DNA of 42,786 nucleotides. Origin: a virus. Positions within the stretch are counted from its first letter, which is position 1; every line of letters begins with the position of its first letter. Positions 1 through 7,171 of the stretch are shown here, piece by piece. The position numbers and the translations under genes were made by a program. The stretch covers positions 1-42,786 of IMG/VR virus record IMGVR_UViG_3300032285_001822; one strand, given 5' to 3'. Below the pieces are notes generated by a model. The model ran no database searches. It had not been told where the DNA came from and worked only from the letters and a program-made list of their open reading frames with translations.

Positions 1-48
1 CTCACGCTCACATCGTGCGGCCTGTCACTCACTCCTCTCGCTGCTTAA
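1..48 (+). CDS. possible 3' end of a gene entering from outside the window
   Basis: Frame 1 is open from the first base to a TAA at 46-48 and would give a C-terminal tail of 15 residues. It lies 22 bases before the next start at 71, as expected if the tail-fibre operon continues to the left. It is too short to assign to any family, and the other two frames are also open for some distance, so this is only a positional guess. Confidence 0.2.
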   Translation, partial: LTLTSCGLSLTPLAA

Positions 49-70
49 ACCTCACCGATAGGGGTTCGTC

Positions 71-880
71 GTGCCGTTGTTCCCCTTCACATTCCCGTTC
101 GTCTTCGGCCTGGTTCAAGGTGAAGCAAACCTCACCGCAACCGCCGCGCCAACTGCGGATGCCCGCCTTGATGCCCGAGGCTCGGCATCCCTAACAGTTA
201 CGGCATCATCGGCTGGGGTTGCATCACCGGGTGTAAATAGTTCCCTCCCAGTCACCGCATCCCCGACAAGTTCCGGGAAGCTCGGCGCCACCGCGACCGC
301 GACAACGACAGCCACCGCGTCAGTCACCAGCGATGGGGTTCGGGCAACCACCGCTGGCGGCTCAGTCGCTGTCACTGCAAGCACGACAGCGGTCGGTTCC
401 CGTAGCCAGTCAACGACCAGCACGGCAGTCACAGCCACTGCCACCACCACAGCGGCAGTGCTTCGCAGTGTTTCGTCCACGACCAACACTGTCAGCACAG
501 CAACAGTCACCGCCGCCGCTCAACACTCAGTGCCCGCTGACACAGTCCTCACCGTAGCGGCATCAGCCACAGCGGCAATGCGCCTGGGAGCAAAAGCAAC
601 AGCGCCGTTGCAGTGTGTAACCGTCATCAATTCTGGATTCGGCTCGTCTGCCGGATTGCAAGCCTCACTAGCGGTCACCGCAACACTGACAGCCCGAGCC
701 CAGATCGGACCCACACCCCCAGAGCGGGTCACAGCGGTAGCCGTCGATACCCGCGCCCGAACCATCGAACCAACAGATCGGGCTGCATCAGTAGCGGCGC
801 AACCCCGCACCCACACAGTGCCCCCACCCTCTACATCGTCAATCACAACTGAACCCCGAACCCTGGTGGTGAAACAATGA
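71..880 (+). CDS. Ala/Thr/Val-rich putative fibre or minor tail protein
   Basis: The 269-residue protein starts with a short aromatic-proline segment (FPFTFPFVF, residues 4-12). The rest is very rich in alanine, threonine, valine and serine, arranged as alternating small and beta-branched residues (for example TATATTTATASV), as in beta-structured fibre stalks. No enzyme motif is visible. The FPFxFP segment and the composition are shared with the protein at 41020-41865, so the two are probably related tail-tip or fibre components. The start is the GTG/ATG-type codon at 71 following a GGGG-rich stretch. Its stop overlaps the next ATG (ATGA), placing it immediately upstream of the lysis cassette. 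A structural role is inferred from composition and context only. Confidence 0.5.
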   Translation: MPLFPFTFPFVFGLVQGEANLTATAAPTADARLDARGSASLTVTASSAGVASPGVNSSLPVTASPTSSGKLGATATATTTATASVTSDGVRATTAGGSVAVTASTTAVGSRSQSTTSTAVTATATTTAAVLRSVSSTTNTVSTATVTAAAQHSVPADTVLTVAASATAAMRLGAKATAPLQCVTVINSGFGSSAGLQASLAVTATLTARAQIGPTPPERVTAVAVDTRARTIEPTDRAASVAAQPRTHTVPPPSTSSITTEPRTLVVKQ

Positions 881-984
881 CTCGCCGAATAACCGCAGCA
901 GCTTTACTCGTCGCCGTCCTCTGGGGCGGCTTTTTTGTGGGCGCAACCCGACAGCTCACTGACCAGACGTGGCCTGAATGGTGA
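877..984 (+). CDS. 35-residue single-pass membrane microprotein
   Basis: The ATG at 877 overlaps the stop of the preceding gene in an ATGA arrangement. The 35-residue product has a basic N-terminus (MTRR), one hydrophobic segment of about 20 residues (ITAAALLVAVLWGGFFVG), and a short polar tail ending in EW. A single membrane segment with a positively charged N-terminus suggests an inner-membrane protein with the C-terminus outside. It stands first in a run of lysis genes and could modulate holin timing, but no family is recognised. The following gene starts at the GTG overlapping its last codons. Confidence 0.55.
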   Translation: MTRRITAAALLVAVLWGGFFVGATRQLTDQTWPEW

Positions 985-1070
985 TCGCCGACACCTTCAC
1001 AGCACTCATGCTTTATTTCTCCGTGATCGCCCTAGCAGCCGCGTTCGCGGTTGAACTCTGGTGGCACTGA
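981..1070 (+). CDS. 29-residue single-pass membrane microprotein
   Basis: This GTG-started reading frame overlaps the previous stop and encodes 29 residues, mostly one membrane span (LYFSVIALAAAFAVELWW) after an acidic-polar N-terminus. It is followed by AAAGGAA at the right distance for the protease gene at 1080. Two back-to-back micro-membrane proteins ahead of the lysins suggest an accessory lysis function, but nothing in the sequence proves it. Support is the tight overlap, the hydrophobicity and the absence of any competing frame. Confidence 0.5.
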   Translation: MIADTFTALMLYFSVIALAAAFAVELWWH

Positions 1071-1079
1071 AAGGAACCC

Positions 1080-1730
1080 ATGTACGGTCTTGGCCGTCTC
1101 GTCCAGCACGACCCACGTTCCCGCCTCTACCAAGCACCACTAGCGTCAACACCACGATCAGTGCTGTGGGGCCACCACGCCCCCGTCCTTGACCAAGGAC
1201 AGCTTGGGTCCTGCACCGGCAACGCTTTAGCGCAATGCATCAACACCGATGCGTTCGCCAAATCCCGCCCCAAAAAATACTTAACCCAAATGGATGCAGT
1301 CACCCTGTACTCCAAAGCCACCCACCTTGACGACGCCCCCGGCTACTACCCGCCCGAAGACACAGGATCATCAGGGCTCGCCGCCTGCAAAGCCGGAGTG
1401 AACCTCGGCTACCTCACCGGCTACAAGCATGTGTTCAGCTTCACCGACTTCTGTTCCGCTCTCCAACTGTCCCCGGTGATCGTCGGCACGGCATGGCATC
1501 ACGACATGTTCACCCCAGACCACTCCCATTTTGTCCGCCCAACCGGCGAGGTATCTGGCGGTCATGAATACCTCGCCCTCGGCATTGACTACACCGCAAA
1601 AACTTTGACGTTCCTGAACTCGTGGGGAACGTCGTGGGGAGATCACGGCCGGTTCCGTATGACGTTCGGCGACTTCTCCGCACTCCTCGCAGACCAGGGC
1701 GATGCCACCGTGCCGATTGGAAAGAACTAA
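1080..1730 (+). CDS. papain-like (C1-type) cysteine peptidase, probable endolysin subunit
   Basis: The 216-residue protein carries a classic C1-peptidase layout. The motif QGQLGSCTGNA has the predicted nucleophile Cys45, GGHEYL gives His162, and LNSWGTSWG gives Asn180. The oxyanion glutamine is in DQGQ just before the cysteine. In this position, directly followed without spacing by an amidase gene, it most likely cleaves the peptide stems of peptidoglycan as the peptidase half of the endolysin. In many actinophage lysin A proteins a peptidase domain is fused to the amidase; here the two are separate frames. No signal peptide is visible, so release would depend on the holin. The start is supported by AAAGGAACCC just upstream. 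The substrate is inferred, not shown. Confidence 0.75.
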   Translation: MYGLGRLVQHDPRSRLYQAPLASTPRSVLWGHHAPVLDQGQLGSCTGNALAQCINTDAFAKSRPKKYLTQMDAVTLYSKATHLDDAPGYYPPEDTGSSGLAACKAGVNLGYLTGYKHVFSFTDFCSALQLSPVIVGTAWHHDMFTPDHSHFVRPTGEVSGGHEYLALGIDYTAKTLTFLNSWGTSWGDHGRFRMTFGDFSALLADQGDATVPIGKN

Positions 1731-2453
1731 ATGCCTGCTGTCGTCAAACCCGCATTCACCGAAAAGAACTTGATCAACGGTTGGCCGAACGCACAGCCAC
1801 GCAACGGTGTGAAACCCCGCTATTGGGTTTTGCACACCTCCGAGGGGGCTGGTGGGCAGAACCTTGTGGACTTCATGCGCGGCGCCCAGGTCAGCTACCA
1901 CTACGTTGTCGGCAACGAACCCGTTCCGGTCGTGTACGACTTGGTTGATACCGATGATGCGTCGTGGTCATGCCTCAACGCCAACGGCTACACCATCAAC
2001 GCCGTGTTCGGCCCGAGCTTCGCAGGCTGGACTCGTCAGCAATGGCTGGACAACATGGGCCGCGCCATCCCGGTGATGGCGTGGCTGTGCGCCAACGACC
2101 TCATCAAATACGGCATTCCGCCAGTGGTGTCGTTGGGACCCAACTACAAAGCCATCCCCAGCGGCGTGGTCGACCACCGATACTTCACCGCTGTCGTCAG
2201 GGACGGCAACACTCACAACGACATCGGCGACAACTTCCCCACCGAAGTATTCACCAACTATCTGACCACTTTCTACAACGCGATCAAGGGAGCACCAGTG
2301 CCCTTCACCCCGCCCACCCCCGCCGCTTACCCGTCCCAGGCCGACATGATCGTCCAGATATGGGAACAGCTCCTCGGCCCCCACGCCAAAGGATGGCCGC
2401 AGCTCGGCGGCAAAACACTCGTTGATGCAATCGCCGAACTGAGGAACAAGTAA
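1731..2453 (+). CDS. lysA: lysin A, N-acetylmuramoyl-L-alanine amidase
   Basis: The 240-residue protein has an amidase_2-type core. The first zinc ligand is in HTSEG (His35), followed by YHYVV. The second histidine lies at His149 (DHRYFT) or His162 (THNDIGD), with Asp167 nearby as the last ligand. The enzyme would cut the bond between muramic acid and L-alanine in the host wall. After a proline-rich linker (about residues 190-205), the C-terminus (QIWEQLLGPHAKGWPQLG...LVDAIAEL) resembles a short module seen at the end of many actinophage lysins and probably aids wall binding or assembly. The ATG directly follows the protease stop, so the two are likely translated together as a two-part endolysin. 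Confidence 0.85.
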   Translation: MPAVVKPAFTEKNLINGWPNAQPRNGVKPRYWVLHTSEGAGGQNLVDFMRGAQVSYHYVVGNEPVPVVYDLVDTDDASWSCLNANGYTINAVFGPSFAGWTRQQWLDNMGRAIPVMAWLCANDLIKYGIPPVVSLGPNYKAIPSGVVDHRYFTAVVRDGNTHNDIGDNFPTEVFTNYLTTFYNAIKGAPVPFTPPTPAAYPSQADMIVQIWEQLLGPHAKGWPQLGGKTLVDAIAELRNK

Positions 2454-2728
2454 TGGCCGACGCAGAATCCGTATCCCGCGACAACAACGGCATCGACGCC
2501 ACCGGCCATTGGCTGCCGTGGCGCCGCGTCCACATGCTGCGTGAAGCACAGATCGGGGACCTGTCCACCGTCACCAACGGTGACGCAGAAAACCCCAACG
2601 TGTCATCCAGCCTGTACGACCATGTGACCACACTGGCCAAAATTTTGACCCGCCGCCACAACGGCAAAGACATTTGGGACATGGTCTGCGAGATTCACGA
2701 CCAAGTCATTCCCACCATCAAGCCATGA
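2453..2728 (+). CDS. small protein of the lysis cassette, function unknown
   Basis: The 91-residue protein overlaps the amidase stop by one base and the lysin B start by four. It is hydrophilic, with no membrane span, cysteine pair or enzyme motif. A central part (PWRRVHMLREAQIGDLSTV) and a helical C-terminus (LYDHVTTLAKILTRRH...) suggest a small helical protein. Its position between lysin A and lysin B makes a wall-binding or lysin-associated role possible, but that is inference from neighbours only. Confidence 0.7.
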   Translation: MADAESVSRDNNGIDATGHWLPWRRVHMLREAQIGDLSTVTNGDAENPNVSSSLYDHVTTLAKILTRRHNGKDIWDMVCEIHDQVIPTIKP

Positions 2729-3570
2729 GCTACGCATGGTCATGCCTTGAGGCTGACTACAGCGGGGTAAGCCGCCGCGACCGCATCAACCTGATCACCG
2801 TCAACGGCACAGCGGTGGGATGGCAAGACGGCCCGCCCGCGGACTTGGCGCGTGCCGTCAGCGACGAAGACTATCTATGGCTACCCGCCGCATACGCATC
2901 GGCCACGTTTCCTATGCTGCCGAGCCGCCGTGAGGGCGAAAGCGAAGTGCGGCGCCGTATCGCCACCAACCCCGGCCGGTTCGTCCTCGCCGGATACTCC
3001 CAGGGCGCCCTGATCACTGACACGGTGGCCCGGGATTTGACCAACCCCGCCGATGAACTCCACCACCGGCTTAAAGATTTAGTATCCGTGATCACGTGGG
3101 GTGATCCGATGCGATGCCCCGGTATCGCCCGAGGCAATGAGATCGCCGGTCAACCCCTACCCACCGAACTTGACGGCGAAGTCACAGGCGGAATCGCCGG
3201 AGCAGAATGCCTCACACCGGAACAAACCGCACAACTCAATGTGGTGTCGTTCGCCAACGACGGCGACCTATACGCCGCCGCCCCAGTGTCCGCTGATCCG
3301 TGGACACACATGCCCGAAGTCGGCCACATCGAAAACATGATCTACCAAGTCATCCAAGAGATCACCGTCCAAGACGTGTGGGCAGTCATTGAGGAAGTCG
3401 CCAAAGTTATTTTCATGCCGTTTGCCTATCTGGTGCCGATGGTGCAAGCCATATGGAACGCCGGAATGTTCTTCGTCCAAGGCATGGGCGCCCCGCATTA
3501 CCACTACGAAAACACCATCGACCCAGCCATGCGTTACCTGCATCAGACCGCCACCAAAGTACTCACCTAA
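2725..3570 (+). CDS. lysB: lysin B, mycolylarabinogalactan esterase
   Basis: The 281-residue protein belongs to the cutinase-like serine esterases. The nucleophile elbow is GYSQG (Ser92), a candidate acid is in NDGD (Asp179 or Asp181), and a C-terminal His (His258 or His260 in PHYHY) completes a triad. In mycobacteriophages lysin B cuts the ester between mycolic acids and arabinogalactan, releasing the outer membrane at the last step of lysis. The ATG at 2725 overlaps the previous stop and gives a start (MSYAWSCLEADYSG) typical of the family. A hydrophobic stretch near residues 225-250 is consistent with the family's lid or linker region. A related esterase is encoded at 40000-41016. Confidence 0.88.
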   Translation: MSYAWSCLEADYSGVSRRDRINLITVNGTAVGWQDGPPADLARAVSDEDYLWLPAAYASATFPMLPSRREGESEVRRRIATNPGRFVLAGYSQGALITDTVARDLTNPADELHHRLKDLVSVITWGDPMRCPGIARGNEIAGQPLPTELDGEVTGGIAGAECLTPEQTAQLNVVSFANDGDLYAAAPVSADPWTHMPEVGHIENMIYQVIQEITVQDVWAVIEEVAKVIFMPFAYLVPMVQAIWNAGMFFVQGMGAPHYHYENTIDPAMRYLHQTATKVLT

Positions 3571-3580
3571 AGGAGCACAC

Positions 3581-3832
3581 ATGAGCTGGGCATTTCTACG
3601 CGACGCAGGATGGCGGGCATTCCGCACCTTCTGTCAAGCACTCGCGGGCCTGCTGGTCACAGCCCACGTATCCAACGCATTCAACGCCCCCTGGGTTGAC
3701 CTCGTTGGCGCCTCACTGTTGGCCGGTCTAACCAGCCTGCTGATGAGTGTCGACCGCTCCACCGTCACCCCAGTCACCGAGCCCGCAGCAGCAGCCTCTT
3801 TCACCGCTGGCTGCGGAACTGATCTGCGGTGA
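3581..3832 (+). CDS. holin, phage r1t-like
   Basis: The 83-residue protein reads MSWAFLRDAGWRAFRTF at the N-terminus and then has two hydrophobic segments (about residues 18-35 and 40-60). The second contains VDLVGASLLAGLTSLLMSV, typical of r1t-type holins. These form membrane pores that set the time of lysis and let the endolysins through. The ATG at 3581 follows AAAGGAGCACAC, one of the strongest ribosome sites in the cassette. Its stop overlaps the next gene, which encodes a likely partner holin. Confidence 0.85.
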   Translation: MSWAFLRDAGWRAFRTFCQALAGLLVTAHVSNAFNAPWVDLVGASLLAGLTSLLMSVDRSTVTPVTEPAAAASFTAGCGTDLR

Positions 3833-4170
3833 ACTTCAACTGGACCGACGCCCAGAACGGTCTAGACATCATCGACCACATCTGGATCGGCCTAGTCCTC
3901 ATCCTTGTCACCGGCATACCAAGCTGGTTCGCAGCCCGAAACCACAAAGGCATTCAAGAAGTCAAAGACCAAGTGAAGAACGGTCACACGCAAACCAACC
4001 TGCGTGACGACCTGGACCGTGTGATTGCCGCAGTCGATGATATTTGCGTCGACATGCGCGGCCTACGCCAAGACTTGGCGTTAGAAGAGGATCGCCGACG
4101 CAGTGCCGTCGCTGACCTGTACGTCGAAATTGACCACAGGACTGGTAGGCACCGCCGACAGGAGGACTGA
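3829..4170 (+). CDS. DUF2746-like membrane protein, probable second holin or holin regulator
   Basis: This GTG-started frame encodes 113 residues with one N-terminal membrane span (WIGLVLILVTGIPSWFAA, about residues 19-36) followed by a long charged helix (about 40-110) with coiled-coil character. That architecture matches the DUF2746 family found next to holins in mycobacteriophages, where two membrane proteins act together in lysis timing. It overlaps the r1t-like holin by four bases. The C-terminus is rich in Arg, Asp and Glu. Pore function itself is not shown by the sequence. Confidence 0.75.
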   Translation: MNFNWTDAQNGLDIIDHIWIGLVLILVTGIPSWFAARNHKGIQEVKDQVKNGHTQTNLRDDLDRVIAAVDDICVDMRGLRQDLALEEDRRRSAVADLYVEIDHRTGRHRRQED

Positions 4171-4394
4171 TGTCCCTCGCTCGCCGTTTATCCGCAGTAC
4201 AACCCAACCACGCCAACGCCGGATGCCGCACATGCAGATGGCTGGCAACCCTCACCGACGCCGACCGGCAAGCCTGGGACCAATGGCTCGCTGACGGCAA
4301 GTCCGGGCAACAACTGTACGAAATCGCCCGCGATGAAGGGCTCGATGTTTCACTAACCGCGTTCCGGCACCACTGCCACCACAAGGCCCAGTAA
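4170..4394 (+). CDS. small Cys/His-containing protein, unknown function
   Basis: The 74-residue protein has an early CxxC pair (CRTCRWL, about residues 19-25) and a histidine-rich end (FRHHCHHK), so it may bind one metal ion. Between them is a helix-turn-helix-like stretch (GKSGQQLYEIARDEGLDVSLTAFRHH) that could touch nucleic acid. AGGAGG lies just upstream of the ATG at 4170. It overlaps both neighbours by one base and is part of the operon running out of the lysis cassette. Confidence 0.65.
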   Translation: MSLARRLSAVQPNHANAGCRTCRWLATLTDADRQAWDQWLADGKSGQQLYEIARDEGLDVSLTAFRHHCHHKAQ

Positions 4395-5209
4395 TGAGCC
4401 TTGAATCCCGCTTGACCTCCATGCGTGAAGGGGTCCGCAACAAAATCCTCATCTTGGATGTGGAACGTTTACCCGGTATCACCAAACAATATTGGTGGGA
4501 CCGCGGCGACCTAAAGAACCGGTACATCCATTACGAGGCTGTGGAACGCCAACCCAGAACAACCATCGTGTGCGCCAAATGGTACGACTCTCCCGACGTC
4601 ATCCAGTTGGCTGAGTGGGACCAAGGCGGGCGCAAGAAGTTCCTCCGTAAAGTTCATGCCTTGATGGCCAAAGCCGACATCATCGTCGGCCACAACGTCG
4701 ACCAGGCGGACCTACCGTGGCTGGCAGGCGACCTCCACATAGAAGCCGGACTCCCACCCCTACCGCCAGTCAAAACCGTCGACACCCTCAAGGTGCTACG
4801 CCGCCAATTCAAAAGCGGCACCCCCTTCAAAAGCTTGGACGCTTTCTGCCAGATCGTCGGCATCCCCGCCAAATCAGACCGCTACGACCGAGCCGCAATG
4901 GAACGCGCCGTCGCCGACAAATCCGTAGAAGACCGCGACCGATTAACCGCCTACTGCGTCGGCGATGTCCTCGCCACCCAAGGCTTGTACGACTTCCTCC
5001 GGCCATACATCGTCAACCATCCCGCCCTATTCGTAGACGGCAAAGACCGCATGACCGTATGCCACCGCTGCGGCCACGACACCGAACCCATCCCACGCAG
5101 ATACGTCGCCAACGTCCTCACCTACTCCATGCGGCGCTGCACCGAATGCGGCGGCTACTCAAGGATCAGCATCGAACCGGAACGGCTGTCCATCGTGCGG
5201 TCAGTATGA
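4394..5209 (+). CDS. DEDDy-type 3'-5' exonuclease with C-terminal zinc ribbon
   Basis: The 271-residue protein shows the three exonuclease motifs of the RNase H-like DnaQ superfamily. LDVER gives Asp22 and Glu24. GHNVDQADLPWL carries the Exo II aspartate (Asp103 or Asp106). YCVGD gives Tyr187 and Asp191, which makes it the DEDDy type. A C-terminal zinc ribbon uses Cys223, Cys226, Cys249 and Cys252. It probably degrades or trims single-stranded DNA or RNA ends. No polymerase domain is attached. It lies away from the replication genes, downstream of lysis, so it may serve late DNA turnover; that role is inferred. Confidence 0.75.
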   Translation: MSLESRLTSMREGVRNKILILDVERLPGITKQYWWDRGDLKNRYIHYEAVERQPRTTIVCAKWYDSPDVIQLAEWDQGGRKKFLRKVHALMAKADIIVGHNVDQADLPWLAGDLHIEAGLPPLPPVKTVDTLKVLRRQFKSGTPFKSLDAFCQIVGIPAKSDRYDRAAMERAVADKSVEDRDRLTAYCVGDVLATQGLYDFLRPYIVNHPALFVDGKDRMTVCHRCGHDTEPIPRRYVANVLTYSMRRCTECGGYSRISIEPERLSIVRSV

Positions 5210-5424
5210 AACACGGCGACCGGGCTTGGCTTGCCCTAACCGCAGCAATCCTGGGCTACGAGATCGCCGCACCCCGCGGAGAGCTGCTGTCCGAAGCCGT
5301 CGACCGCTACCGCCAACGACACCCCATCCTCGTCCACACCGTCGTGTTCTACCTAGCCGCCCACTTGACCCGGCTAGTCCCCAGCCACCTTGATCCCCTG
5401 CACCGGATGGCGGTACGCCGATGA
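5206..5424 (+). CDS. small membrane-associated protein, unknown function
   Basis: The 72-residue protein starts at the ATG overlapping the exonuclease stop. It has two moderately hydrophobic helices (WLALTAAILGYEIA, about 8-21, and LVHTVVFYLAAHLTRLV, about 43-59) separated by an acidic, Arg-rich segment. Similar small proteins occur near the lysis-integration boundary in actinophages. No catalytic or metal-binding residues stand out. Confidence 0.65.
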   Translation: MKHGDRAWLALTAAILGYEIAAPRGELLSEAVDRYRQRHPILVHTVVFYLAAHLTRLVPSHLDPLHRMAVRR

Positions 5425-5663
5425 CTGAAAACCCGTTCGACCGACTCCGCGCCACCCTGCAATACCTCCTCGACTGCGAGGGCGACGGCTGGCAGCTAGC
5501 CCACTACACCGTCCTCCTCGGCCTGCAGAAGATCGACTCCAACGACGCCGTCACCAACACCACGTGGATGATCGTCCCGCTAGACCAACCGGACTACGTC
5601 ACCGATGGCCTGGTTCGGGCTGCGGAAGACATGAGGGCCAACGCCGACATCGAAGACGACTAA
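5421..5663 (+). CDS. small acidic protein, unknown function
   Basis: The 80-residue protein overlaps the previous gene by four bases and is the last before the terminator at 5678. It is acidic and soluble, with a helical N-terminus (DRLRATLQYLLDCEGDGWQLAHYTVLLGL) and a C-terminal helix ending in IEDD. I do not recognise a family with certainty. Confidence 0.65.
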   Translation: MTENPFDRLRATLQYLLDCEGDGWQLAHYTVLLGLQKIDSNDAVTNTTWMIVPLDQPDYVTDGLVRAAEDMRANADIEDD

Positions 5664-5677
5664 CCCGAGCCCACAAC

Positions 5678-5708
5678 ACCACCCCCCAATGCGGGGGGTG
5701 GTTTTTTT
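5678..5708 (+). terminator. strong intrinsic terminator at the end of the late/lysis operon
   Basis: A perfect 10-bp stem (5678-5687 with 5693-5702) closes on the 5-base loop AATGC and runs into seven T residues at 5702-5708. It begins 15 bases after the last stop of the rightward operon and prevents readthrough into the leftward tRNA and integrase. Confidence 0.88.
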
Positions 5709-5798
5709 GTGCCCCCACCAGGGATCGAACCTGGGACCCGAAGATTAAAAGTCTCCTGCTCTACCAACTGAGCTATAGGGGCAACCGGCACAGCATAG
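5702..5798. other. attP: probable attP region
   Basis: The region immediately 3' of the integrase gene contains a complete tRNA-Lys sequence. Actinophage tyrosine integrases commonly use the 3' half of a host tRNA gene as attB, and the common core then lies within the phage copy. Here that would be the anticodon-to-3' half (about 5710-5750). Arm-type sites are not obvious by eye. The exact core cannot be set without the host sequence. Confidence 0.5.
5710..5782 (-). tRNA. tRNA-Lys (anticodon UUU)
   Basis: Read on the minus strand, the 73-nt sequence folds into a full cloverleaf. The acceptor stem is GCCCCTA with TGGGGGC, the D arm GCTC/GAGC encloses AGTTGGTA, and the anticodon stem GGAGA/TCTTC has loop CTTTTAA (anticodon TTT). 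The T arm CCAGG/CCTGG has loop TTCGATC. The discriminator base is A and CCA is not encoded. No position is broken, so it could be a working tRNA gene as well as the integration core. It lies between the rightward terminator and the integrase 3' end. A tRNA-Lys reading AAA is of interest because the tail-chaperone shift site at 30667 is also an AAA codon. Confidence 0.93.
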
Positions 5799-6716
5799 TT
5801 ACGCCGCCCGGAACGGGTCCAGCCGGTCAATCGCATCATTACGGCGGGCATTCGGAACCTGCGTATACACCTGCGTCGTCTGGATGGACGAATGCCGCAT
5901 CAGCTCCTGAACCGTCCGCAAATCCGCCCCATCCCCCAGCAGGGTCGTCGCATACCAATGCCGCAACGAGTGCGGTGTGCCCTGAATCCCCGCACGCCGC
6001 ATCGCCTGCCCAATAATGTCGGACACGCTCTTCGACCGGATCGACTCCCCAGGGCGCCGAGAGTTCCCCGGAAACCAATGCCCCACCTTGGGCATCTTCT
6101 CAGCCACCTCCACCAGAAGCGGATGCAACGGCACCCACGCCCGCTTGTTCCCCTTACCAGTGATGTGGATACGCCGAGCCCCCAAGTCGATGTCCTCGGC
6201 CCGAATCCGAGCAATCTCAGCCACCCGCAAACCCGCCAACGCCCCCAACAAAATCATCACCTTGGTCCGGTGATGAGTACGCACATTCAACAGCTTGACT
6301 AAATCAGTGTCAGCCACCGGCCGCGGCGACCGCTCCGGCCGCTTCGGCGTCTGCGTCTTATGCATCGGATTCTCAGACCGGTAATCCATCATCACCAGCC
6401 ACTTATGCCACGACATCAAGTACGAGTAGTACGTGGCAGCGGTGGACTGACTCCACTCTTCATGCTCACTCATCCACCGCGCAACATCCATCGGTTTAGA
6501 CGCCAGCGGGTCAACACCGGACTCCGACAGGAACTGCTGGATCACACGACTGCGCTCTTCGACGGTGCGCTGCGAACGTCTACCAGCTCGCTGCCACACC
6601 GCCCACTCTTCAACAAGTGGACTCAACTCCCCCGCTCTTCCCCTCGGCCCTTGAGTGGGGAATTGCATCACGTTGTCTATTTGAGTATTCATATGATTAC
6701 TCGACTTCTCAGGCAA
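5799..6716 (-). CDS. int: tyrosine integrase
   Basis: The 305-residue protein has the tyrosine-recombinase catalytic set: Arg164 (AGLRVAEIAR), a lysine in the TGKGNK beta-hairpin (Lys188), His249 and Arg252 (PHSLRHWY), His275 (RHSS), and the nucleophile Tyr284 (TTQVYTQV). Residues 30-115 form the SAM-like core-binding domain. A TTG at 6716 gives the longest product; the ATG at 6692 (MNTQID) is an equally reasonable start and would give 297 residues. The gene runs left behind the repressor with a 22-base gap, so both may share the repressor promoter. The protein ends in RAA, a possible ClpXP-type degradation tail. It would integrate the phage at a host tRNA-Lys. Confidence 0.93.
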   Translation of the reverse strand: MPEKSSNHMNTQIDNVMQFPTQGPRGRAGELSPLVEEWAVWQRAGRRSQRTVEERSRVIQQFLSESGVDPLASKPMDVARWMSEHEEWSQSTAATYYSYLMSWHKWLVMMDYRSENPMHKTQTPKRPERSPRPVADTDLVKLLNVRTHHRTKVMILLGALAGLRVAEIARIRAEDIDLGARRIHITGKGNKRAWVPLHPLLVEVAEKMPKVGHWFPGNSRRPGESIRSKSVSDIIGQAMRRAGIQGTPHSLRHWYATTLLGDGADLRTVQELMRHSSIQTTQVYTQVPNARRNDAIDRLDPFRAA

Positions 6717-6738
6717 TTCTTGCCAAGAGTTTGCTGGT

Positions 6739-7035
6739 TCACGCAGCAGAACCCGGCCTTATAATCCCAAGACCGTTGGTTGGGCCGGGGAAGTTTCCGG
6801 GTGTTTGCCCCGTTCTAATCCACGATGCCGGAACCCCGCAGGCCATCGCCCACGCATTGATCGTGGAGCGTCGTGGCTCACCACGACCGTTTTCGGCGTT
6901 GGACACAGTCGACCGACCGACTTCCATCCGTTCGGCAAGCTGATCCTGGTCAAGTCCGGCGTGTTCGCGAGCAATCCGCAGCCGGTGCTTGACCTCAATA
7001 ACGGGCACATTTCCCTGTTCGTATGCGCTGGTCAT
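6739..7035 (-). CDS. Xre/Cro-CI-type immunity repressor
   Basis: The 98-residue protein has a helix-turn-helix of the Xre family (HRLRIAREHAGLDQDQLAERMEVGRSTVSNAENGRGEPRR... across residues 17-55, recognition helix near RSTVSNAENG), followed by a short tail without a peptidase or large dimerisation domain. It sits leftward upstream of the integrase, facing the early operon across a region with dyad repeats. This is the place and orientation of a phage repressor. The ATG is preceded on its strand by AAGGGGAAG. It is shorter than many mycobacteriophage repressors, and its C-terminus ends in SAA, possibly a protease-recognition tail. Confidence 0.82.
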   Translation of the reverse strand: MTSAYEQGNVPVIEVKHRLRIAREHAGLDQDQLAERMEVGRSTVSNAENGRGEPRRSTINAWAMACGVPASWIRTGQTPGNFPGPTNGLGIIRPGSAA

Positions 7036-7055
7036 TTTGCTTCCCCTTAATGCTT

Positions 7056-7092
7056 ACAGTCGCAGGCGCCGACTGTGTATATGACCGACAGT
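7056..7092. promoter_or_regulatory. operator dyad and extra half-site in the repressor-early intergenic region
   Basis: ACAGTCG (7056-7062) and CGACTGT (7070-7076) form a perfect 7-bp dyad around a 7-base centre. A further ACAGT lies at 7088-7092 in the same orientation as the first, each followed by AGGCGC within a few bases. The dyad overlaps the likely -10 of the leftward repressor promoter, so binding there could autoregulate the repressor. Confidence 0.6.
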
Positions 7093-7103
7093 AGGCGCAA
7101 CTA
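7076..7103 (-). promoter_or_regulatory. candidate leftward promoter for repressor and integrase
   Basis: On the minus strand a -10-like TATACA covers 7081-7076, with a weak -35-like TAGTTG at 7103-7098 and 16 bases between. It lies about 40 bases upstream of the repressor ATG and overlaps the operator dyad. The -35 match is poor, so the call rests on the -10 and position. Confidence 0.4.
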
Positions 7104-7171
7104 CGCAATAAATCAATATGAGGGAACACGGCTCAAGCGTGGAAGCCGTCGCAACACGCCGCTTGAGGTGC

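Noticed and set aside
4717-5424. Long Arg/Pro-rich frame overlapping the exonuclease
   Set aside because: Only its last 72 codons from the ATG at 5206 are plausible. The upstream part is a frame-shifted shadow of the exonuclease gene.
6739-6800. tRNA-like bases (a TTGGGA...AAGGCCGGGTTC pattern) at the 3' end of the repressor gene, suggesting attP inside the repressor
   Set aside because: Only a short resemblance exists, with no complete stem set, while a perfect tRNA-Lys lies right beside the integrase.
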